Below are positions 55,898 to 64,000 of a DNA stretch of 64,000 bases, piece after piece; the stretch's first letter is position 1, and the number at the start of each line of letters is the position of its first letter. The DNA comes from Harmonia axyridis. Taxonomy: Eukaryota; Arthropoda; Insecta; Coleoptera; Coccinellidae. The stretch lies in contig NC_059502.1 of the NCBI RefSeq assembly GCF_914767665.1, forward strand, positions 6,386,001 through 6,450,000, written 5' to 3'. The translations under genes were made by a program, and so were the position numbers. The notes under the pieces were generated by a model. That model did no database searches. It saw only the letters and a program-made list of their open reading frames with translations, and was not told the origin of the DNA.

Positions 55898-56298
55898 CAC
55901 TGAGAGAAATCCATATTTTTTCATTAATAAAGCACTTATTTGGATTATAGTAGGTTATTTATTCACAACCATTACGGCAGATTTAGATTTATTATATTCA
56001 TTAATAGTTAAATTATGCATTCAAAAAAGTTTATCAATAGAGAATAAAATATCTATTTACAAGGTATTTGATAATATTCAACATATTTCGGTTATAAATA
56101 ATTTATTTGAATTTACGTTATCTCCACAAATAACATAAATTTATTATCAACAAATTATCAACTGGTAGTTAACGAACATTTGCTATTTATGAATAAACTC
56201 TTACAAGAATTAAATAATTTATTCACTCAGAATATAGGATTTATTAATAATCAACAAACTAACATAATTCTAGCGATCCAATCTGTGGAAAAGTTTAA

Positions 56299-56344
56299 GG
56301 ACACATCCCTCAAAGAGAAGCGCATCTCCTTGAAGGATCTGTCC
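56299..56344. repeat. 20-bp imperfect hairpin, 6-base loop
   Basis: GGACACATCCCTCAAAGAGA (56299-56318) pairs with 56325-56344 with three mismatches. It lies within an 80-aa open frame that is probably not coding. Confidence 0.7.
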
Positions 56345-56475
56345 TCGAACTTTTCCTTTGATTTGAATTTCCTTTTTAAACATAAAATCTGTGTTACTAT
56401 GGGCTTATTGAACGCCGCTTAGCACATCTGTACTGAATTTTGGGTTTAGATCGTTTGTACCTGCTTAGTTATTAG

Positions 56476-56550
56476 TGATGTTGGCAGAACAGTGGTTAGA
56501 GGGAACAGATGCGATCAAGATGACTAGGGTTCAAACCCGGATACCCTCAA
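56476..56550 (+). other. tRNA-like / SINE head (pol III box pattern)
   Basis: TTGGCAGAACAGTGGTTAGAG resembles an A box and GGGTTCAAACCC a B box, about 35 bases apart. A complete cloverleaf could not be drawn, so a tRNA-derived SINE head or tRNA pseudogene is more likely than a working tRNA. Confidence 0.4.
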
Positions 56551-56932
56551 TATGAACTCTAAAAAATTACCTAGTTTGGCAAACGGTTCTTCTCCGACCC
56601 TAACAATCAGATAATAGAAACAACCAAAATAATTATCTAAGAAATACGTTAACCATTACTGAATTGAAATATTATTTTTATTACATATAAATAACGTTTA
56701 TTAATTATATTTACCTCAACTATATTTATTTCCTTCAAATGGATATTTCCTCAGCATTATTAATATAAGTTATGCGTAAATAAATGAAGTGTAATAATAA
56801 ATAATGATTATTGGTGGAATTTCAAATATATTATTTATTTCCATGAAACTAATATTTTTTTGTCCATATATCCAATAAATGATTTATTAACTACCTATTT
56901 TCGTTTATATTAAATGAACACTTCTCTCAGTG

Positions 56933-58227
56933 CAATCTAATTAAATTTGTTCAGCTTTAGTATTGAAAAAACATTGAATTTCTCCATCACTCCACAATAA
57001 AATTTGCATGAACACAATAATAGTCCTTGAAACTCTTTCTTTCATTCCATCGATCCTTATCAAGAATGTTCGCCAATAGTTCTTTCTGAAAGACTTCAGT
57101 ATTCCACAATCCATTATCTTTCGTTCGGTCAAAACAAGGAAAAAATCTATTTAATCGCTATCTGATAGTCTGTCAGAGTTAATGGTTGCCGGCCCGAAAT
57201 AAATACTGGGGTAAAGCCTCGAGCGCACGATGGTCATTAGCGATGTGCACGTGACATCCTCGCAAGTTTGCTATTATAGCGAAGATTACAACAATAACGT
57301 GTCAAGCTAACAATGAATTGTGACCTATTTGACCAAGCTATTATGACATCGTTCTCGTCCATTTCCTATAGGTACTGATCAGAGTCAATTGTTTTCTTGT
57401 GTCCTGTCAGATAATCGTTTATCACCTATAGATAGCGGATTTTCCATCGCCTGTTGAAATGCTGTCAGAGCAGAACAATCGCTGTTATACAATACGAACG
57501 AGGCAATACTCGAGAGAGGTTTTTCAATATAATTCTTCATTTGAAATTAGGAGATATGACTTATGAAGATATTTGGTACTTCTGCAACCAATATCAGTAA
57601 TTTCATTCTCTGTCATGTAGTTTGGGTTTTGTTTTGGATACAAGTCGATGAAACGAGTATGGTAAGTCTTTCAACTATAGAACATAAAACTTCATATTAT
57701 TTCATTCTTTCTTAGGGTTTTCCCTCAGAGTAATAAACATAGATAGAGGAAGCATATGTCATTTTCAGTAAGAAAATTTTGTCTCCAACATGAACTATCA
57801 AATTTGATATCAAGCGCGCGGAAATGAAAACATATCTGTGATACGATATTTCACTCAATCAGCGAGTTTCTCCACGAAAAACGCACTTCCTATGTCCCAT
57901 AGTGAATCAACGTTTCATATCAACTCAAAATAAATTGAAATAAATACCTAAATATATCAGAAATTCATAAAACAAACTTCAAGCGCGCCAAACGACGTGA
58001 AACAAACGATGACACTAGGAGAGCAAAAGTTGCCAAACCTTGGATTTCAGCAGGTATATATAGAAAATAAAAATTATTCTAAATGGACAGCATTATTCAG
58101 CTAATAAACACACTATTCATCTTATTATACACAAATTATATATAGGTATAATGAAAAAATGTATTTTTATTGTTGAGGCTCCGGACTTGAAAATGTTAGT
58201 TTTCTGTACACAGGATAGTGGAAGGCA
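56933..58227. other. No recognised gene (1.3 kb)
   Basis: Nothing recognisable on either strand. Confidence 0.4.
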
Positions 58228-58590
58228 AGTGTGGATATGGCACTATGAGCGGTTTACTGTGGATATGGTACTGGGGACAGAGGACTGAGGATATGGTACT
58301 GTGGACCGAGTATTGTGGATATGGTACTTTGGGTGGAGTACAGTGGTTATGGTACTGTGGACCGAGTACTGTGGATATGATACTGGGGACAGAGTACTAT
58401 GGATATGATACTGTGAGCGATGTACTGTGGATATGGTACTGTAAGCGATGTACTGTAGATATGGTACTGTGTGTTGTGTAGTGTGGATATGGTACTGTGG
58501 GCGGAGTACTGTGGATATGGTACTGTGGACCGAGTATTGTGGATATGGTACTGTGGGCGGAGTACTGTGGATATGGTACTGTGGACAGGA
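58228..58590. repeat. Minisatellite, ~28-bp unit, ~13 copies
   Basis: The unit GTGGATATGGTACTGTGG plus a variable GGCGGAGTACT or ACCGAGTACT repeats throughout. Because 28 is not a multiple of three, the repeat opens long frames in several phases (WIWYCG, CGYGT-type), which explains the 87- and 125-aa open frames here. Confidence 0.92.
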
Positions 58591-59514
58591 TATAATGGAA
58601 AGGATACGATGGGGGGGAACCTTAGCTGTGCTGTTTCAAGGTGAGGTCTCCGAGACGATCACAAGCATATTCCTACCTAAAATAACGAGCCGAACACGGC
58701 ATAACTTTAAGTCCATCGCCAATCCGAAGGGCGTGGTCGACGTCGGGGTAAAACACCTTGAATATAAAACGGCGACCGTTTCCAATATTTCCCAGTTTTC
58801 TGGATTTCCGCCGAAGACGATGTAAAATTCAAATTTCACTGTCCGAGTCCCTCTTAATCGATGCAAATTCGACACGAACGGAAAACTGGCTCGAACGAGC
58901 CAGTGCCGCCGACCTGAATACATTTGCCTTCGTTTCGAATTCAGGTCGTATTTTATCTATGGACACTGCGGCGGTCATGCGAGAGGACGTTCCCAGTCGG
59001 TAAAATGGATATGACCCGGGCGTTTTTCTCTATCGCCCCGCGGGCGGGGTGTGGGTGGGCGTAACGAAAAATTCCGTGTTTACAATAATCTGATTACGGG
59101 CAGTCGAGTGTTATCGAAGAAATGTTGTCGGGATTGAGGAATTAGTACCTTTCAGCTTGCTTTTGATATGCAAAGCGTTTCGAAGAGAGAGAATGGCCTG
59201 CGAATGCCGTGTCGGATTAGCATGAGAATCGGGGGCTTTGGGGGCCCTTCTCGTAACGGTGAAATACGTCATTTTGCTACCTGATGCGGGACTGTGATCG
59301 TTACGTGTCATTTCACATCGATGACAGATGTTGAAAGGGATTTCTGATATTATTCCGGTTACGTGTGTTGGCTCTTTCTCGAGGAAATCTTATGTGTCCA
59401 ACCCTTTGAATGGCAGATAGGTTACAATAGTTTGAACAAATCGCAAACTTTTTCTAATCAGATTTCAATTCATAAAAAAAGTAACTTCCAAAAGAAATAA
59501 ATAGATATTGATAG
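58591..59514. other. No recognised gene; GC-rich block
   Basis: About 58610-59300 is GC-rich for this window and contains the palindrome ACTGGCTCGAACGAGCCAGT near 58885. Open frames on both strands overlap and are unassigned. A conserved non-coding segment is possible. Confidence 0.35.
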
Positions 59515-59516
59515 TA

Positions 59517-60388
59517 AAGGGTGTTTTTTTTAGAGCTATAGAACTTTAAATTGCAATAAAACAACGATGGTTTATTCGATTGACATGAATTTCATTTATC
59601 CGCAAGATAATTTTGTGGCATTACATTTTAAATATGATTTCTGGCATATGACCGCCACGGCTGGCTCGGATGTAGTCCAATCTGGACGTCCAATTTTCGA
59701 TGACTTTTTCCAACATTTGTAGCCGTATATCGGCAATAACACGGCGAATGTTCTCTTCCAAATGGTCAAGGGTTTGTGGCTTATCCGCATAGACCAATGA
59801 CTTTACATAGCCCCACAGAAAGAAGTCTAGCGGTGTAAAATCACAATATCTTGGAGGCCAATTCACAGGACCAAAACGTGAAATTAGGCGGTCACCAAAC
59901 GTGTTTTTCAATAAATCAATTGTGGCACGAGCTGTGTGACATGTTGCGCCGTCTTGTTGGAACCACAGCTCCTGGACATCATAGTTGTTTAATTCAGGCA
60001 TGAAAAAGTTAGTTATCATGGCTCTATACCGATCACCATTGACTGTAACATTCTGGCCATCATTGTTTTTCTGGATGTAACGGTGTTTCGACATACACTC
60101 GAGGATTAGCTTCACTTCAAATGCGGCAGTTTTGTTTGTTGACGTAGCCATTCATCCAGAAATGCGCTAAACAAAATAAAATGGGCGTAGTGCGCGATAC
60201 GTATTCCGCACAGAACCATTATTTTCGAGATAAAATTGCACTATTTGCAACCGTTGTTTAGGCGTGAGTCTATACATGATGAATTGCCGAACCAAACTGA
60301 GAATAAATCATTTGACAGCTGTTAAATCGGTAGCCATCTTGAACAGTAATGCCAACTTAAAATTATATACCTCTAAAAAAACACCCGT
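59517..60388 (-). mobile_element. Mar41-A mariner copy 13, deletion type A plus a second deletion
   Basis: TA flanks at 59515-59516 and 60389-60390, 872 bp. In addition to the type A junction (here also missing GATGAAGC), about 75 bases coding for WCALWAGG and PYFF are gone, bounded by GTTTTT repeats. The LTR-like repeat begins 10 bases beyond the right TA. Confidence 0.93.
59621..60151 (-). pseudogene. Mar41-A transposase catalytic domain (copy 13)
   Basis: The minus frame is open for 176 codons. Its first ~28 residues (MATSTNKTAAF) are an out-of-frame reading of the NGYVNKQN region; the 75-base loss then brings the correct frame back at NNDGQNVTVNGDRYRAMI. It keeps MPELNNYDVQELWFQQDG (second Asp), GPVNWPPRYCDFTPLDFFLW (third Asp) and ends IIFKM at a normal stop. 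The first catalytic motif is out of frame. The apparent long ORF therefore results from two errors that compensate. Confidence 0.8.
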
Positions 60389-60399
60389 TATAAATGTAG

Positions 60400-60750
60400 T
60401 GTAACAATGGTCTTTCGTGATACATGTGGATACAACTTTCTCATTCATAGGGTTCTGAGAAAGATACAATAGAAAATATCTTTCCCCTAACCTAATCAGT
60501 GTGCAGGTATCATGATACCATTGCGCAGGCATACAACTTAGAGAATAAGAAAAGGAAGAAGAAATTCACGGTATACAATATGATTTTATGTTTGTAATCT
60601 AGGAAAAGGAGAGTTCAGCGGAGTAAGTTACGGAAAGATGGCTAGTTGAGTTAATAAAGTGTTCAAAAATGTTTCCAAGTGCTTTACCATAATGAAGTTG
60701 TCGTCTGTCGTCCACCAGTGTTTTAATAATCCCCACGAAAACGCGATACC
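60400..60750 (+). repeat. LTR-like dispersed repeat, copy 2
   Basis: It shares the TGTAACAATGG start, CATTGCGCAGGCATACAACTT, GAGAATAAGAAAAGGAAG and the GCGATACC end with 19217-19580, at roughly 85% identity. Differences between the copies include the AATAAAG signal (AATGAAG here). No internal retrotransposon sequence adjoins. Confidence 0.5.
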
Positions 60751-61482
60751 CAAAAAAAAAAATCGATTTACAGCAAAACTATTCCACAATACAATCCATC
60801 GAGCTTCCTAATTATTGACCCACCTCAGGTGAAACAGCTCAACGAACCATAAAAATTCTCCGAAATGATCCAACTCCACTAATACCCGATCGTTGGAAGG
60901 AACTGTGCCACGTACACAACATTGTTTCTCCCCAAGTGCACAGCCCTCCATTCGCCGGATAACATCTTGTTCTCGCCTCCCATAATGATGCCTAGCAAAC
61001 GTTCAAAGAGCACCTCTACACGTGCCTCCCCATCCGTATCAGAGATCAGCATCCAACAGAGCCTTGATTGTTCTTATTCTTGAACGATTATGATCCGTTC
61101 TGTCAAAACTCACGTTGGCGTTAATGACTTCGAATTAGGGCTGCAGGCGTTCTCCTTTCTCGACGGGACATTCCTAATGAATGTTTCATGTCTAATTGGC
61201 GGCCGGGGTTGGAACTGCAGAGGTCGCTAGTGGCGGTCGGAGATTGTAGGATTGTTAGTACATAAATGTCATTCGGGATTGAGTTAGTTTCTGGCTATGT
61301 AGGGACCGTAAACACGCCTTTATTTCTTGTTGGGGAAGTGCTCGATCAAAAGGGATTATCCTTTGGAATAGTGCATTTTTAACTTAAATGAGCTGTGACT
61401 TATTTTCATTTCGAGTTTATTTATTACAGAATTTTGCTATTGTTTGTACACGAGTGAAGCATTTTATTGTGAAGTGCTGTTG
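60751..61482. other. No recognised gene
   Basis: Part of 60840-61260 is GC-richer; no open frame or motif could be assigned. Confidence 0.35.
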
Positions 61483-61484
61483 TA

Positions 61485-62419
61485 ACGGGTGTTTTTTTTT
61501 CGAGGTATATAACTTTAAGTTGGCATTACTGTTCAAGATGGCGATCGATTTAACCGCTGTCAAGTGATTTATTCTCAGTTTGGTTTGGAAATTCATCATG
61601 AATAGACTCACGCCTGAACAACGCTTGCAAATAGTGCAATTTTATTTCGAAAATAATGGTTCTGTGCGGAATACATATCGCGCACTACGTCCATTTTATT
61701 TTGTTTAGCGATGAAGCGCACTTCTTGAATGGTTACGTCAACACAAAACTGCTGCATTTGGAGTGAAGCTAATCCTCAAATGTATGTCGAAACACCGTTA
61801 CATTCAGGAAAACTGACTGTTTGGTGCGCTTTATGGGCTGGTTGAATCATTGGTCCGTACTTCTTTAAAAACGATGATGGCCAGAACGTTACAGTCAATG
61901 GTGATCGATATAGAGCCATGATTACTAACTTTTTCATTCTTGAATTGAACAACTATGATGTCCAGGAGCTGTAGTTCCAACAAGACGGCGCAACATATCA
62001 CACAGCTCGTGCCACAATCGATTTATTGAAAGACACGTTTGGTGACCGCCTAATTTCACGTTTTGGACCTGTGAATTGGCCTCCAAGATCTTGTGATTTA
62101 ACACCACTAGACTACTTTCTGTGGGGCTATGTAAAGTCATTGGTCTATGCGGATAAGCCACAAACCCTTGACCATTTGGAAGACAACATTCGCTGTGTTA
62201 TTGCCGATATACGGCCACAAATGTTGGAAAAAGTCATCGAAAATTGGACGTCCAGATTGGACTACATCCGAGCCAGCCGTGGCGGTCATATGCCAGAAAT
62301 CATATTAAAAATAAAATGCCACAAGATTATCTTGCGGATAAATAAAATTCATGTCAATCGAATAATCCATCGTTGTTTCATTGCAATTCAAAGTTCTATA
62401 GCTCTAAAAAAACACCCTT
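61485..62419 (+). mobile_element. Mar41-A mariner copy 14, deletion type A
   Basis: TA flanks (61483-61484, 62420-62421), both terminal repeats, 935 bp. The N-terminal frame from 61599 (MNRLTPEQRLQIVQFYFEN) ends at the shared deletion. In the catalytic part, FWLNGYVNKQ has lost small pieces, WAG is followed by a stop, and ELWFQQ reads EL*FQQ. From 62026 the frame is open through CDLTPLDYFLWG, and the usual stop after IIFKM is lost (AAAATAAAATG), so the frame reads on to 62445. Confidence 0.93.
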
Positions 62420-62421
62420 TA

Positions 62422-63392
62422 CAATGCCAAGTTGAAAGAATATAATCAAATGACAAAATAGTCTTAAAGAGTTGATATGTTCCGGTGCAATTCAACATCA
62501 TCTAACATCAAATGACATATATCGGTCCTGCCTTGCAGTTCTCTCACATCCATCAAGCATCCTTCCTTATTAAACTCGCCCCCTAAAGTTCTTCCGCCCA
62601 AGCACGATTCCAGCCAGTGGAAATAAGCTGGCGAAAGAGTATTTCTCATTTCGCAAAGTTGGAACAGAATGCCTCTGCAGAAGTTCCATGCACACTCGTA
62701 TAATTCTTTGCTAATGAATTTCCTTGGCGTCGATCTGAAATTAGGAACTGTTGCAGTCTTGGCAACACCAATTTCTGGCTGTTAAATTCGCAACGGGCGG
62801 AAGTTTCATTATCATACATTCACGCCATTCGGTGGAGCCAGAAATATCCTCTGTCGGATGCACGTTGGAAGTTCCCAATAAAGTGGCCACTTTATGCAGT
62901 TCGGTTGTCTTATCGCGAATGGAATATCCGATTTGGCTTTGTTTGGGGGAAGACGAAAATAGTAGGGTTAGTTCGTGTTCGCTGCCATTAGAAATGGTTA
63001 AAAGGTAGAAGGTTGCGAGAATGTGTTATTAGCCGAATGTTGTTTTTCTTCCTCGTTTCTACCTGTGAAATTTTTAATTTCGATGTTCAAGTAAAATGGC
63101 TTTTTCGTCATTAGAGAAAATTTTGCTGGCATTAAAGTTTGTTGCTTTGGTAATTTGTTAACGAAATCAAGAACAATCCAAGAATAATGGCGAATTTGAG
63201 AAAGAATATCAATCTTGAAAATACCATGAAATATACTGGAGAGACATTTTTTTTCGAATAATATTTGACATAGTATTTCACCAGAATAAATAAATACATC
63301 TTAATTGTCCAACAACCAGAAAAGTAACTTCACTTCATTAGAATTTTATGAATTTGTCAAAATATTGCTGCTAGGCTGTTAGTTTTGCCGAC
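62422..63392. other. No recognised gene
   Basis: Short open frames (61-85 aa) on both strands are unassigned. Confidence 0.35.
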
Positions 63393-63548
63393 ATGAGTAA
63401 ACAGAAAGAGTATTTCCACAAGAAAACGAGACGTTCTTGTATATTTTGCCAGCATGATGAAGAGTTTTCCAATCAGAGGTTTCTTTTTAATACTCCGCTA
63501 TCTGAGAAGCTGTCACTTTTGAAAGTGTTGGCTTTCGATAATAAGTAA
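63393..63548 (+). CDS. Small unrecognised open frame, 51 aa
   Basis: The frame begins MSKQKEYFHKKTRRSCIFCQ and ends KVLAFDNK. A CxxC pair (CIFC) in a basic context could bind zinc, but no second pair follows. It is immediately upstream of the Mar41-B relic and may be a piece of an unknown mobile element or of a host exon. There is no further support for translation. Confidence 0.2.
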   Translation: MSKQKEYFHKKTRRSCIFCQHDEEFSNQRFLFNTPLSEKLSLLKVLAFDNK

Positions 63549-63559
63549 AAACTACGCTT

Positions 63560-64000
63560 TTACTGAAAATGTAACAATACATGCCTGAACAAACGCATTT
63601 AAACTGTTTAAATTCACTACAGAAATGTGGTAGTCAGAGTACGCAAAACTAATGCACTTTTGGGTCGTCATGAAGCACCTTCTCAGCCGGCAATAGTGAA
63701 ACTGATAGAAAATTCGAACTATTGGGACAAGTTAGTGATGTGGAGAATCTAAACCAAGTGCATCGCTGAAGTACAACTCAGAATATTGCTACTGTAGTGT
63801 AGACGAAAACTCAAGTTTTCGATTCCTCGTCAATATTGTTAATTATGCATTCCACAAACAACATAACACCGTATTTTGCATAAATAGATAGGTCTCAAGG
63901 TATTTCAAGTTCAGTTAACACAAAAGCTCAAGTCGCTCGATCACCAGCAACGTCATATATTCGTTGATTGGGTCCTTGAAATGCATCCAAATGATCCGGA
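63560..64000 (+). pseudogene. Mar41-B mariner transposase relic 4, runs off window
   Basis: Starting near 63570 (PEQTHLNCLNSLQKCG), decayed plus-strand frames give NVVVRVRKTNALLGRHEAPS, FELLGQVSDVENLNQVHR, TTQNIATV, then FSIPRQ, IPQTT, HRILHK, and LKVFQVQLTQKLKSLDHQQR followed by HIFVDWVLEMHPNDP at the window end. This is the order expected for the N-terminal DNA-binding half of a rosa-like mariner transposase, the half that all Mar41-A copies lack. Several stops and frameshifts are present. The catalytic part should lie beyond 64000. Confidence 0.6.

Larger units (their letters stand above)
55898..56932. mobile_element. Candidate AT-rich non-autonomous transposon with CACTGAGAGAA ends
   Basis: CACTGAGAGAAAT at 55898 is inverted at the right end (ACTTCTCTCAGTG, to 56932), with CA on both outer sides. 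The 1035-bp interior is very AT-rich and contains a hairpin and a tRNA-like segment. The terminal CACTG is reminiscent of CACTA-type elements, but 13 bases of match alone are modest evidence. Confidence 0.4.

Noticed and set aside
56476..56550. Functional tRNA gene
   Set aside because: A- and B-box-like sequences are present but acceptor and anticodon stems do not pair; kept only as a SINE or tRNA-like remnant.
58218..58825. 87- and 125-aa proteins rich in WIWYCG
   Set aside because: They are readings of the 28-bp minisatellite in different phases.
7285..62161. Recurrent 75-aa open frames (MAYPHRPMTLHSP...) antisense to the mariner catalytic domain
   Set aside because: They occur on the opposite strand of nearly every Mar41-A copy and merely mirror the conserved transposase codons; no independent conservation or start context.
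1..64000. CRISPR array, operons, ribosome binding sites, rRNA genes
   Set aside because: No regularly spaced short repeats, no prokaryotic gene organisation and no rRNA-like sequence; the window is eukaryotic.

Overview
The window looks like nuclear DNA of an insect and is almost entirely transposable-element (TE) territory. The base composition is AT-rich, no stretch resembles bacterial gene packing, and I could not recognise a single intact host gene. The insect assignment rests on the TE families seen: mariner elements of the rosa-like DD41D type, mellifera-like and other DD34D mariners, Tc1-like relics, Penelope-like GIY-YIG fragments, jockey/CR1-like and R4/Dong-like non-LTR fragments, and short elements with CAGGGTG-type termini. 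A beetle would fit, but the sequence does not prove it.

The dominant component is one DD41D mariner family, called Mar41-A here. I count fourteen copies (seven per strand), about 11.5 kb or 18% of the window: 7061-7720, 8977-9904, 11451-12336, 13003-13685, 21112-22048, 31859-32786, 33578-34481, 35108-35809, 37633-38563, 42878-43122, 46216-47143, 54000-54918, 59517-60388 and 61485-62419. The complete ones are about 870-937 bp, have TA target duplications and ends beginning A(A/C)GGGTGTTTTTTTT, and share an internal deletion that removed most of the DNA-binding half of the transposase but kept the catalytic half. None encodes a full transposase, so they look like a non-autonomous deletion derivative that amplified. 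A second, older DD41D family (Mar41-B) is present as broken relics at 30.1-30.6, 49.1, 50.0-50.9 and 63.6-64.0 kb.

Layout: 0-1.15 kb, a foldback of two Tc1-like halves; 3.2-4.25 kb, a decayed DD34D mariner; 4.9-6.6 kb, degenerate repeats, a Tc1 relic and two nested non-LTR fragments; 6.7-13.7 kb, a cluster of four Mar41-A copies, a 360-bp duplicated unit and an older mariner; 15.0-16.95 kb, a short TIR element abutting a 1.4-kb foldback with 606-bp arms; 19.1-19.6 kb, a perfect hairpin beside an LTR-like repeat; 20.8-22.1 kb, a reverse-transcriptase (RT) relic and a Mar41-A copy; 23.0-26.6 kb, a tandem array of about 600-bp units invaded by an R4/Dong-like 5' fragment; 27.5-29.0 kb, two non-LTR fragments in opposite orientation; 31.9-43.1 kb, more Mar41-A, a second foldback and a mellifera-like mariner; 43.8-45.4 kb, two opposed Penelope-like fragments and a tandem array; 46.2-51 kb, Mar41-A and Mar41-B remains; 53.8-56.9 kb, a Mar41-A copy between direct repeats and an AT-rich element with CACTG ends; 58.2-58.6 kb, a 28-bp minisatellite; 59.5-64 kb, two Mar41-A copies, a second LTR-like repeat and a Mar41-B relic running off the end.

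The most unusual pattern is that several TEs (Mar41-A at 7.1, 21.1, 35.1 and 54.0 kb, and the foldback at 39.8 kb) sit exactly between two long imperfect direct repeats of 60-360 bp of unrelated host sequence, far longer than the TA duplication expected for mariner. Either these TEs strongly prefer the junctions of short tandem duplications, or flank duplication accompanied their insertion or repair. No pathway or operon-like organisation of genes is visible; the interplay here is nesting, deletion and duplication of mobile DNA.
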